Shown here in pieces: positions 1-7,800 of a stretch of DNA of 64,000 nucleotides. The translations under genes and the position numbers were made by a program. The notes beneath the pieces were generated by a model. That model was given only the letters and a program-made list of their open reading frames with translations, had not been told where the DNA came from and made no database searches. The DNA lies in IMG/VR virus record IMGVR_UViG_3300025070_000019, positions 32,642 through 96,641 of that record; one strand, given 5' to 3'. Every line of letters begins with the position of its first letter. Within the stretch, counting starts at the first letter, position 1. Origin of the DNA: a virus.

Positions 1-495
1 CCTAGACTACTATCAAAAGCTTTACGAGCTATTAGTAAAATTAGTGTAGATAATCAATGTATGTATTTATTTATTAATCAAGTACGTATAAACATTGGTG
101 TCATGTATGGAAATCCAGAGACAACTTCTGGTGGTAATGCTATACCGTTTTATTCTTCTGTAAGATTACGTGTCAGTAGTAAACCAAGTTCAGACCAACC
201 TAACAGCATTAACATGAAAGTTAAAATTGTTAAAAATAAAGTAGCTCCTGCTCTTAATAAAGTAGCTGAGTTTACATTTTTATGTGGTCAAGGTACTGAT
301 AAATACCTTGACCTTATCGGTTGTGCTAAAGACATGGGGTTACTTCGTTTTGCTGGTTCTACTGTTAAATGTTTTAATGGAGATACAGGAGAAGAAGAAA
401 GTATTTGCACAGGTGGCAAACTTGGTGCTAAACAATACTTTATGGAAAATCAAGATGCATATGAAAGTCTTAAACAACTTTGTTTAACAAATTAG
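1..495 (+). CDS. recA: RecA-family recombinase, C-terminal part (5' end outside window)
   Basis: RecA-type strand-exchange ATPase for recombination and repair of phage DNA. The frame is open from base 1 (PRLLSKALRAISKISVDN), so the start and the Walker A motif lie upstream of the window. Visible are the 'FINQVRINIGVMYGNPETT' and 'SGGNAIPFYSSVRLRV' segments, which correspond to the L2/DNA-binding region and following strand of bacterial RecA (E. coli has [33 protein letters not shown]). A normal RecA C-terminal region follows and ends in LCLTN. It resembles bacterial RecA more than T4 UvsX. The next gene starts 8 nt downstream with AGGAG, suggesting one operon with the dnaE fragments. Family assignment is secure; allele and origin are not. 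Confidence 0.93.
   Translation, partial: PRLLSKALRAISKISVDNQCMYLFINQVRINIGVMYGNPETTSGGNAIPFYSSVRLRVSSKPSSDQPNSINMKVKIVKNKVAPALNKVAEFTFLCGQGTDKYLDLIGCAKDMGLLRFAGSTVKCFNGDTGEEESICTGGKLGAKQYFMENQDAYESLKQLCLTN
286..313. repeat. 10-bp perfect hairpin in recA
   Basis: GGTCAAGGTA / TACCTTGACC with an 8-nt loop, inside coding sequence. Confidence 0.85.
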
Positions 496-502
496 GAGTA
501 AT

Positions 503-769
503 ATGAAAGCTTTAATAGTTGATACACCATATACAGAATCATTTAAAGGCAAATTCGATAAAATACAAGATAAAGTTTATGATATTTTGCATTTGCTACC
601 ATATAATCAAGATGATGTAGAATTTTTATCTTATTTGGCTGATAACTTCTTAGAAGGTTTAGAAGATTATTATAAAGAGAATGTTTTTAAGTGTAAATGT
701 TGTGAAAGGTTAGCTGTTAAAGGTAACATATGTTCTGACAACTATGAAAAGGATTGTAAAAGACAATGA
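503..769 (+). CDS. Small Cys-rich hypothetical protein between recA and dnaE
   Basis: An 88-residue protein I do not recognise. It starts at an ATG behind AGGAG and its stop overlaps the dnaE start (ATGA), so translation is probably coupled to dnaE. The C-terminal third holds five cysteines (KCKCCERLAVKGNICSDNYEKDC), an arrangement that could bind a metal. The N-terminal part is acidic and predicted helical (DILHLLPYNQDDVEFLSYLADNFLEGLEDYY). Its position between two replication genes suggests an accessory role there, but that is inference only. Confidence 0.75.
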   Translation: MKALIVDTPYTESFKGKFDKIQDKVYDILHLLPYNQDDVEFLSYLADNFLEGLEDYYKENVFKCKCCERLAVKGNICSDNYEKDCKRQ

Positions 770-2034
770 GTGGAGAGTATGTACACTTACATGTACATAC
801 CGAGTATAGTTTATTAGATGGTATAAATAAGGTTAATAGATTACCACATATTATAAAAGAGATGAATCAACCTGCATTAGCTATGACAGATCATGGCAAT
901 GTATCTGGTTCATTTAAGTTTTATAAAGAGTGTAATAAAGCAGGCGTTAAACCTATTATAGGTATGGAAGCTTATTATACTGTAAATGATAGAACTGCTA
1001 GAGAAAAAGATGAATTAGAAAAATCCTATTATCATCTTATTTTGCTGGCTCAAAATAATATTGGTCTAAAAAATCTTATAAAACTATCTTCTTACGCTTA
1101 TACAGAAGGTATGTACAGGAAACCACGTATTGATGATGCATTAATTGCTCAATACTCTGATGGTATAATTGCAACGACTACTTGTTTAGGTGGTCGTGCA
1201 TCTCAATTAATTATTAATGGCCGAGAAAAAGAAGCTGAAAATTTAATACATCATCATAAAGCAATGTTTAAAAATAGATTTTTAGTTGAATTACAATTAC
1301 ATAAAGACAAAGATCAACAACTAGTTAATAATGTATTACAAAGAATTGCATTAGATAATGACTTACCTATGGTTCTTACAAATGACTGCCACTACACGCA
1401 TGAGCATGATAAGTGTCATCATGAGGCAGCTTTATGTTTGCAAACAAAAACAACTCTTAGTAATGAGAAACGTTTTACTTTTGGTGAAATAGATGTACAT
1501 GTAGCACATCATGACTGGATGTGGAAACATGCAGAAGCTCAAGGAATGCCTTATGATGTTATTAGTAATAGTGTTGCTGTTGCTGATTTAATTGATAGCG
1601 ATTCATATTTTATGGATAGAATGAATCGTTATCCTAAGTATCAAGAGCTACCTGAAGATATGACTTCTATTGATTATCTGAATGTAGAAGCTCAACATGG
1701 ATTGTATAGGAGGTTTAAAGAGTTGCCTCCAGAAGATTATAGAAAACGTTTAGCCTATGAGCTGAAAGTAATTAAAAGAATGGGTTTTGCTGATTATCTT
1801 TTGATTGTTGCACAATTTATGAATGGCGCAAAAGAAAGAGGTGTTTTGCATGGCCCCGGTCGTGGCTCTGCTGCAGGTTCTCTTATTGCTTGGGCACTTG
1901 GTATTACTGAAGTGGATCCAATTAAATATGGATTAGTTTTCGAACGTTTTTTAAATGAAGGTCGTGGTGCTACACCACTTATATTCAATAAACAAATGGC
2001 TTTAATAGCTGATCAAAATGGTTTACCATTTTAA
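766..2034 (+). CDS. dnaE: DNA polymerase III alpha, piece 1 (PHP domain and first part of palm)
   Basis: N-terminal part of a bacterial C-family replicative polymerase. The PHP domain is present: YVHLHVHTEYSLLDG near residue 5, MTDHGNVSG near 40, and LTNDCHYTH near 205. The palm begins with HGPGRGSAAGSLIAWALG, and the family sequence continues to LVFERFLNEGRGA (residue 402). After base 1971 homology stops; the frame adds 20 unrelated residues (TPLIFNKQMALIADQNGLPF) and ends. In E. coli DnaE the next residues would be the catalytic P-D-x-D-x-D motif, which here lies at 3116 in another frame. Piece 1 therefore lacks the polymerase Asp residues and fingers and cannot polymerise alone. The 20-residue tail exists only if the RNA is not spliced. 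Confidence 0.93.
   Translation: MSGEYVHLHVHTEYSLLDGINKVNRLPHIIKEMNQPALAMTDHGNVSGSFKFYKECNKAGVKPIIGMEAYYTVNDRTAREKDELEKSYYHLILLAQNNIGLKNLIKLSSYAYTEGMYRKPRIDDALIAQYSDGIIATTTCLGGRASQLIINGREKEAENLIHHHKAMFKNRFLVELQLHKDKDQQLVNNVLQRIALDNDLPMVLTNDCHYTHEHDKCHHEAALCLQTKTTLSNEKRFTFGEIDVHVAHHDWMWKHAEAQGMPYDVISNSVAVADLIDSDSYFMDRMNRYPKYQELPEDMTSIDYLNVEAQHGLYRRFKELPPEDYRKRLAYELKVIKRMGFADYLLIVAQFMNGAKERGVLHGPGRGSAAGSLIAWALGITEVDPIKYGLVFERFLNEGRGATPLIFNKQMALIADQNGLPF
1594..1633. repeat. 13-bp hairpin in dnaE piece 1
   Basis: GATAGCGATTCAT / ATGAATCGTTATC, one G-U pair in the mRNA sense, 14-nt loop. Confidence 0.8.
1964..1978. repeat. Hairpin at the upstream edge of the dnaE insertion
   Basis: GTGGTG-CTA-CACCAC, a 6-bp stem that spans the point where DnaE homology stops. 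Confidence 0.7.
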
Positions 2035-2047
2035 GAAAGAAAAAATA

Positions 2048-2476
2048 ATGCAAATTAAAACTCCTTTTATTGTATACTACGAAGATTACAAAAAAGATAA
2101 CAATATTTTAAATGAAAATATTTATAAAAATTTGAATAAAAGTAATTTAAATTCTTATAAAAGAATTATAAATAGAATCAACAGAAACCTTCACGAAGGT
2201 AACGAGCATGTAGCTCATTATACCAAAAAAGCTATCATTTCATTTGAAAAGAGCGAAATATGTTTTACTAATTTAAGATCTTTTTTAACTTTAAAAGATC
2301 AATTTGTAAATGAACAGTCATTCAATTTAGCAAAGATTAAAACTGCTAGTGAATTTGAAGATTGGGTTAGAAATCAAAATGAAGACAAACCTTTAGAATT
2401 ACTTAATTTAAAAATTCAAGAAATTCAACATAATTTAAATGGTTTAAAAGAGTTATTAAAAAGTTTTGATTTATGA
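2048..2476 (+). CDS. Hypothetical protein inside the dnaE insertion
   Basis: 142 residues from the ATG at 2048; an in-frame ATG at 2018 lies inside the end of dnaE piece 1 and is less likely. Lysine- and asparagine-rich, mostly helical, with a C-terminal amphipathic stretch (LELLNLKIQEIQHNLNGLKELLKSFDL) that looks like a coiled coil. No nuclease motif of the LAGLIDADG, GIY-YIG or HNH type is visible. The stop overlaps the next start (ATGA at 2473). The ribosome-binding site is poor. Function unknown. Confidence 0.55.
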   Translation: MQIKTPFIVYYEDYKKDNNILNENIYKNLNKSNLNSYKRIINRINRNLHEGNEHVAHYTKKAIISFEKSEICFTNLRSFLTLKDQFVNEQSFNLAKIKTASEFEDWVRNQNEDKPLELLNLKIQEIQHNLNGLKELLKSFDL

Positions 2477-2718
2477 AAATTAAAGAAGTACCTATTTTAT
2501 GGAGGATGAATCGTAAAGCTAAAACTGCTACAAACAGTTTTAGTACAGATGGAAGTAACATTTATAGTTATCGTCTTAAAATTGGTTATACAAATGAATA
2601 TGGTCAAAAAGTTTTACTTAGATATACAAAAGAATATAACAATTTCAAAAGTCACACTACTAGTAGACACGTCAATCTAGCAGCTTATCATGCTGACATA
2701 TTTGAAATACCTAGCTAA
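2473..2718 (+). CDS. Hypothetical basic protein inside the dnaE insertion
   Basis: 81 residues, translationally coupled to the preceding ORF by an ATGA overlap. The sequence is basic and rich in Ser/Thr/Tyr (RMNRKAKTATNSFSTDG, LLRYTKEYNNFKSHTTSRH) and could bind nucleic acid, but no family motif is visible. It contains the perfect 10-nt palindrome CTACTAGTAG at 2656-2665. Together with the upstream ORF it forms the main cargo of the insertion. Confidence 0.5.
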   Translation: MKIKEVPILWRMNRKAKTATNSFSTDGSNIYSYRLKIGYTNEYGQKVLLRYTKEYNNFKSHTTSRHVNLAAYHADIFEIPS

Positions 2719-2781
2719 CATCCACCTTTACATCTACGTACGGGTTGTAACATCCAACGTTTAAACATAGAAAGACCCTTT
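2719..2781 (+). other. Noncoding stretch inside the dnaE insertion
   Basis: 63 nt without an ORF of note, clearly richer in C and G than its surroundings. ACATCCA occurs twice, and GGGT at 2749-2752 could pair with ACCC at 2774-2777 across a TAACATCC-containing loop. This is where I would look for part of a ribozyme core, but I cannot show conserved group I P3/P7 elements. Confidence 0.3.
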
Positions 2782-2865
2782 ATGCAAAAAATTTGTATTG
2801 AACTTTTTTTAATTCCAGCAATAATTGCTTTTTTTAAAAAAATGAAAAAGAAAAAAAATGTATGA
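2782..2865 (+). CDS. Possible 27-residue membrane peptide
   Basis: The reading frame from the ATG at 2782 gives MQKICIELFLIPAIIAFF followed by the strongly basic tail KKMKKKKNV. That is one hydrophobic helix with a positive end, typical of a small inner-membrane peptide. Its stop overlaps the start of dnaE piece 2 (ATGTATGA), so its translation could deliver ribosomes to piece 2, which otherwise has only a purine-rich leader. No clear Shine-Dalgarno precedes it. Confidence 0.3.
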   Translation: MQKICIELFLIPAIIAFFKKMKKKKNV

Positions 2866-4450
2866 CAGTAGAAAAAATAATTTAAAACTCTTAGATGAGA
2901 ATATAATAGATGAAAGATACGATCAAGTCGATCCCGATTATTTAGCTTTTGAAGTTAAAATGGTATCAGATGAAGATTTAGAAAGAATTTTCTGGTTGTT
3001 AACTGAAAAAGTTAAATTTGAATCGAATCCATACAATTCTATCTTGCTTTATATTACAGGGATTACAGATGACTTTAATTTTGATAAAGCTAGATCTGAA
3101 ATGGTTGGTGGTGCTCCACCTGACATTGACATTGACCATGATGCTTTAGACAGAGAAGAAGCGATTCAATGGTGTGTTGATTACTGGGGTAGAGAAAATG
3201 TAGCTAATATTATTACTCATGGTACTTTTAAACCTAAAAGTTTAGCGCGGTCTTTTTATCGTATTACTGAAGGCAATAATGAAGACCTTAACGAGTTACT
3301 TAAAAAGATACCTATGCCTGTATATGGTAAAGAAGCTACATTAGATGAAATACTTGAAGTTGCACCTGAAATAAAAGAAGAAATACGATATGCAAACTTT
3401 TTGGAGTTTGCAGATCGTATTGAAGGTATGGTTTCTACATTTGGTATTCATGCTGCTGGTATTATTATATCTGACACTGAAGTTAATGATACTGTTCCTG
3501 TATGGAAAAATAGCAAGGCAGATCGTATTACTCAATATGATAAAGATGAATGTGAAGAACTTGGTTTGATTAAGTTTGACTTCTTAGGTATAGACACATT
3601 GTCTATTATTAAAGAATGCCGTCATTTAATTAAACATCATACTTTATTAGATATAGAACCATATGCAATTGAAGATGGAGATGAAAGAACTTATCAGACA
3701 CTTTGTAGTGGCTTGCTTACTGGCGTCTTTCAAATGGAAACATCTGGTACTGCTAAAAAACTAATACTTAGTATTCGTCCTAAATCAATAGAAGATTTAT
3801 CTGCTATATCAGCTTTGAATCGTCCAGGTCCGTTACAAGCAGGACTAGATAAACAATATATAGAGAACAAATATAAGGGCTCTCCTCCAAAAGATTTACC
3901 TAGTAATGTTGCTGAAGTATTACAAGCTAGTTACTGGACTTTAGTTTATCAAGAACAAGTAATGGATATATGTTCTAAAATTGCAGGATTCACTCCTAAA
4001 CAAGCTGATGATATTCGTCGTGCTATGGGTAAAAAGAAACATGAAGTATTAGAAAAATATAAAGAACAATTCATTGAAGGTTGTCAATCAATTGGTGGTC
4101 TTGCCAAAGATTATTCAAGTAATCTTTGGGATGATCTTGTCGGTTTTGCAGACTATTGTTTATTAGGTAATACTAAGATTCAAACTGTAGATGGTACTTT
4201 CACAATAAAAGACATAGTTGATAACTTTATTTCAGCAGAAGTATTTAGTTATAGTTTTAAAGATAAAAATTTTATTAAACAAAAAGTATCTCAATGGTAT
4301 AATCGTGGTGTCAAGCCAGTATATCGTTACACGTTAGAAGATGGTACTTATGTCGATTGTACAGAAGATCATAAGTTTTTAACAATAAATGATGATATGC
4401 TTGAAATTGATGCTATATTTGATAAAAATATAAAATTAAAGACTAAATAA
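2858..4450 (+). CDS. dnaE: DNA polymerase III alpha, piece 2 (catalytic palm, thumb, fingers) fused to split-intein N-half
   Basis: 530-residue protein. Residues 1-85 (MYDSRKNNLKLLDENI... to MVGG) have no counterpart in DnaE and are encoded within the insertion. Homology starts at APPDIDIDHD (residue 86), which carries the catalytic Asp pair. It continues through ANIITHGTFKPKSLARS, IKFDFLGIDTLSII (third catalytic Asp), ISALNRPGPLQAG, VYQEQVMDI and RRAMGKKKHEVL, and ends at VGFADY (residue 433). The remaining 97 residues, from Cys434, are an intein N-half. The exteins end at the point used by the cyanobacterial DnaE split intein. Without piece 3 this protein lacks the C-terminal fingers and the helix-hairpin-helix and OB modules. 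The start codon is uncertain if the insertion is spliced out. Confidence 0.93.
   Translation: MYDSRKNNLKLLDENIIDERYDQVDPDYLAFEVKMVSDEDLERIFWLLTEKVKFESNPYNSILLYITGITDDFNFDKARSEMVGGAPPDIDIDHDALDREEAIQWCVDYWGRENVANIITHGTFKPKSLARSFYRITEGNNEDLNELLKKIPMPVYGKEATLDEILEVAPEIKEEIRYANFLEFADRIEGMVSTFGIHAAGIIISDTEVNDTVPVWKNSKADRITQYDKDECEELGLIKFDFLGIDTLSIIKECRHLIKHHTLLDIEPYAIEDGDERTYQTLCSGLLTGVFQMETSGTAKKLILSIRPKSIEDLSAISALNRPGPLQAGLDKQYIENKYKGSPPKDLPSNVAEVLQASYWTLVYQEQVMDICSKIAGFTPKQADDIRRAMGKKKHEVLEKYKEQFIEGCQSIGGLAKDYSSNLWDDLVGFADYCLLGNTKIQTVDGTFTIKDIVDNFISAEVFSYSFKDKNFIKQKVSQWYNRGVKPVYRYTLEDGTYVDCTEDHKFLTINDDMLEIDAIFDKNIKLKTK
3107..3120. repeat. Hairpin at the downstream edge of the dnaE insertion
   Basis: GGTGG-TGCT-CCACC, a 5-bp stem that spans the point where DnaE homology resumes. 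Confidence 0.7.
3382..3421. repeat. 17-bp hairpin with one mismatch in dnaE piece 2
   Basis: AATACGATATGCAAACT / AGTTTGCAGATCGTATT with a 6-nt loop; 16 of 17 positions pair. Confidence 0.85.
4157..4447 (+). other. Split intein, N-terminal half (IntN), 97 residues
   Basis: Begins with the nucleophile Cys in FADY/CLLGNTKIQTVDG (block A). Block B reads GTYVDCTEDHKFLT and contains the expected T-x-x-H. It aligns along its length with the Npu/Ssp DnaE N-intein: same start, W-x-x-R-G near the middle (QWYNRGVKPVYRY versus QWHDRGEQEVFEY) and the same ending region (MLEIDAIF versus MLPIDEIF). It terminates at a stop codon with no endonuclease domain. The partner half lies at 18000-18113. Confidence 0.93.
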
Positions 4451-4461
4451 AAAGGTATCTT

Positions 4462-4833
4462 ATGGCTACTCATGCAGAATCTAAAAATCAAGGTACTATA
4501 ATTGTAGATAGTACACTTAATATAGAAAATATCAACAATAGTGATCAAGGTTTATCAGTAGGACAAGTAATGACTATTCTACCTAAATCTCATGACCTTT
4601 CATCTCAGTGTGATGGTAGCTTAAAAGATTTTGTTTTAAGTCCAGCAGTAGTTCAAAATACTTTAAACTTTTTTAGTTTATATTTAGACGGTGTATTGCT
4701 TACAAGATCAGCAGATTTAACAATTTCAGACTATGTAGTATCTTCTCATAGTCAAATTAATTTACATCAATCAATACCTGCACCTCCTGCAGGTTCTAGT
4801 TTAATTGCTATTTATATAGGAGTAGTAGGATAA
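4462..4833 (+). CDS. Small tail-fibre-type structural protein
   Basis: 123 residues, first gene after the intein N-half and only 11 nt behind its stop, so no terminator separates polymerase from fibre genes here. The C-terminal half has the pattern HDLSSQ..DG...FVLSP..., SLYLDGVLLT...DYVV..., LIAIYIG, a beta-rich fibre module that recurs at 12199-12504, 12507-12842 and at the end of the 16517-17896 protein. It ends TAATG, overlapping the next start. A virion location is inferred from context and the shared fold pattern; the function is not known. Confidence 0.7.
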   Translation: MATHAESKNQGTIIVDSTLNIENINNSDQGLSVGQVMTILPKSHDLSSQCDGSLKDFVLSPAVVQNTLNFFSLYLDGVLLTRSADLTISDYVVSSHSQINLHQSIPAPPAGSSLIAIYIGVVG

Positions 4834-7800
4834 TGGCTATTGATAGAAAATCAAGATTAAAACCAGGATCAATACATCCTACATTAGTAGATGAAACTAG
4901 TGGTTTACAAGTAAATCCTGATACAGGAATTTTAAATGCTACAAGTCTAAAAAATGAAATCAATACCTTTGATCAAAGATTTAACAACTTGCCTTGGAAA
5001 CAAGTTATTAATGTTCAAGAAGTATTTGACGATGTAGATATCACAGATGAAGCTACTCAAGTTTTAGAATTAAATCACATCCTTGTACCTGGCAATACAT
5101 ATTACAGTCGTACAGATAAAGCTTTTTATATATACATAAAAGATGTAACTAATATAGATTCTGCATGGCAACCTACAAACTGGATTGCAGCTAATAGAAT
5201 AGAAGGTTTTTTAAAAATACCTTTAACTTTAGATTATGCTGATAAAGAATATGTAAATACTCAAGTTTCACAGCTTGTAGGTGTAGATCAGCAAACTTTA
5301 CAAAGCATACAAGACTTATTAGATTACATTGCTAACAATCCAACAGCAAATATTATTGGCAGAATAACAGCTTTAGAAACTAACAAAGCCAATCGAAGTG
5401 AAATTTACACTCAAGATATTATTGATAATAAGCTTCAAACTATTAATACAAATATTGATTTACTATCTGATTCTATAATGACCCCTGCAAATTATTCTTG
5501 CGGCAATGACCCTCTAGACTCTGATAATAATATAAATGATTTATATAATAATACTAAAGTAAGAATAGTAGACGACTTTACCTTGAATTATTTAATTAAA
5601 CAAGGCGTAGAAATTTCAGAAACCCCACTAATAATAGATCAAGCACCAGTTCTTTTTACAGGTTTGCAACCTCAAAAGAACTACATGTTTAGCAGGCTTA
5701 ATAAAGTTGAAATAAATCGCAATTTATCTTTACAACAAGGCAATTCAGATCAAATAACATTCAATAATATTTGGTTTGCTTATGGATTTGAAGTTAAATC
5801 TACTTCTGCTTATGTAAAATTAACTTTTAATAATTGTTTGTTTGAAAATACATCCCTTGCAGGAGGGAGTGTATTTTCTTCTTTAGTTGAAGATGCAAAT
5901 GTAAATCGTATTGATTTAGAATTTTACAATTGTACATTTAACTTAACTAACAATTTATTAATAAAACGAGCAAATGTATCATTTGATAATTGTTTCTTTT
6001 TAGATTCTGCTAATAAGGATCAAATAAACTTATATAATAATTGCGACGCAAAAGTTATTAATTCTCATTCAGAATCTTGTATCAACATATACGACAATTC
6101 TTTACTTGAGTTACAAGGATGTAGTTTTAAGAAAACTACAGGATCTGAGTCTTACCTTGATATAAGAAATTTAGATGTCAACTTAAGTCCTTCATTAGTT
6201 AAATTAAAAGATATTACCTTTGACACTTATGAAACATTTACTAGTGATTATATATCTGGTACAGGTGAGTTATATTTAGATTATAATATAATAGAGCAAA
6301 ATTTAAGATCTGCTTTAGTAGATGGAACTAAGATTATAGTACCAAGAATATCCTCTATGTTAAATGCAGGCTCTGGTATTGAGTTAAATAAGTTTTTTCA
6401 ACCTTATGGTAGTGAAAACTTTTTCTATAATGATGAGTTCGCAAGAGATGCTATTGGAGCTATGATTACCTCAAGTACTCATAGCTCAGGTATTGTTTGG
6501 ACTTACAATGATAACAATAATAAACTTAGTCTTTCATTAGAAACATTATCATCTATAGATTTAGCAGATACCAATAACATTGCTTATAAAGATGAAGAAA
6601 ATGTATTTTCAGGAACTTTAAATGCTTTTCAAAACATAAGTACAAATATAATAACAAATTCTGCTACTTTATCTACAGGCAGTGTAAAATCAACAACAGG
6701 TAATATAGACACATTAGAAAGCGCAAACCTTACTACTACTACACAGTTGTCTACTGACAACTCTACAAAAGCAGCTACAACTGCTTTTGTACAAGAACGT
6801 TTTAGTAACTTAGTTGCACAATTCAATAGCACTGAACTTACTGAACTTTCAGATGTAACAATCACAAGTGCAACTTTATCTAGCAGTCAAGTTTTAAAAT
6901 ATGATTCTAATACTACTCAATGGATTAATGCTCAATTAGATTTTGATGACTTACTTGATACAGATAAAGTTGTTACAGAAAATGATTCTGTATTTAAATT
7001 AGGACAAATAGATCCTCCTACAGATCAAAGAGATAATGGTGCTATACCAGAAACAACTAGATATTTATCTACTAATCAAGTTTTAGCTTGGAATGGTATT
7101 GACAGAATTGATGAAGGTACAGGAGATGAAGATCCTAATGCTAAATATATACCTGTACTTATAAATGAAATAATTTTATATGCACAAGAAGCTAACAGTC
7201 AGCAAGGTGAAACAGTAGCAGGAGCTGGTATAATTACTATTGCTTCTACAGAAGGAGTAAGAGATGGCACAGATCTTAATAAAGCTGTTATACCTCCTTA
7301 CCTATATAAACATTATTTAAGAAGAGATGCATCTAATATTGATCCATCTGAAACTCAAAGTGCAAGAGATAACCTTGATATAGACTCTGAATTTGTAAAG
7401 ATTGATTTAAGCAATGCCACAACTGCTGCTAATTATAGAAGTCATATAGGCTTACCTGCTCTTGAAGCAGGTAAATATCTAGTTGGAACTGCTAGTAATT
7501 GGACAAATACAGATAGAACATTAGGTTATTTACAACCAGAAGGTTTAGATTTTACTTCCTCACCTAGTAGTAAATGGGATCTTTCACCTTCTTATTTTTA
7601 TAATGTTAAAACACCTGCTAATGAAACTAAATATGTTGTATTACCTGATATAAATTCTATGAATCCTCAAGGTGGTACAATCAGAATTAAAAAAGAAAAT
7701 GGTTCTACACATGCAACTGCTGGAACAGTTTCTATACGTGCTAATGACTCAGATGATGTTATTATAACTGCTGATAATGAAGTCATTACTTCTTCAGGAA

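Larger units (their letters stand above)
1972..3115 (+). other. 1,144-nt insertion interrupting dnaE: candidate intron or gene fracture
   Basis: Removing exactly 1,144 nt joins codon GCT (1969-1971) to codon CCA (3116-3118) and gives LVFERFLNEGRGA-PPDIDIDHD, which aligns residue for residue with DnaE proteins (E. coli [20 protein letters not shown]). 1,144 is not divisible by three, so this is not an in-frame intein. The 8-mer GTGGTGCT occurs at both edges (1964-1971 and 3108-3115), so the exact boundary can slide by up to 8 nt. Inside are small ORFs at 2048-2476, 2473-2718 and 2782-2865, a noncoding stretch at 2719-2781, and the first 85 codons of the ORF that runs into piece 2. I could not assign a group I or group II core by eye, and none of the ORFs is a recognisable homing endonuclease. 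Confidence 0.7.

Noticed and set aside
1960-3107. Group II intron reading of the dnaE insertion
   Set aside because: The upstream edge has GTCGTG near 1961, loosely like GTGYG, but no domain V-like hairpin or terminal AY at a matching frame was found and no reverse transcriptase is encoded.
1971-3116. Translational bypassing (T4 gene 60 type) across the insertion
   Set aside because: Edge hairpins and matching codons resemble a bypass site, but 1,144 nt with internal ORFs is far beyond the known 50-nt gap.
5521-5570. A/T-only palindromes such as ATATAAAT-G-ATTTATAT
   Set aside because: Low-complexity sequence expected often at this base composition; not counted among the hairpins.
6629-6865. 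Antisense ORF inside the large fibre gene
   Set aside because: A shadow of the fibre frame; Val/Ser-rich low-complexity translation and no ribosome site. The same applies to other antisense ORFs under fibre and virion genes.
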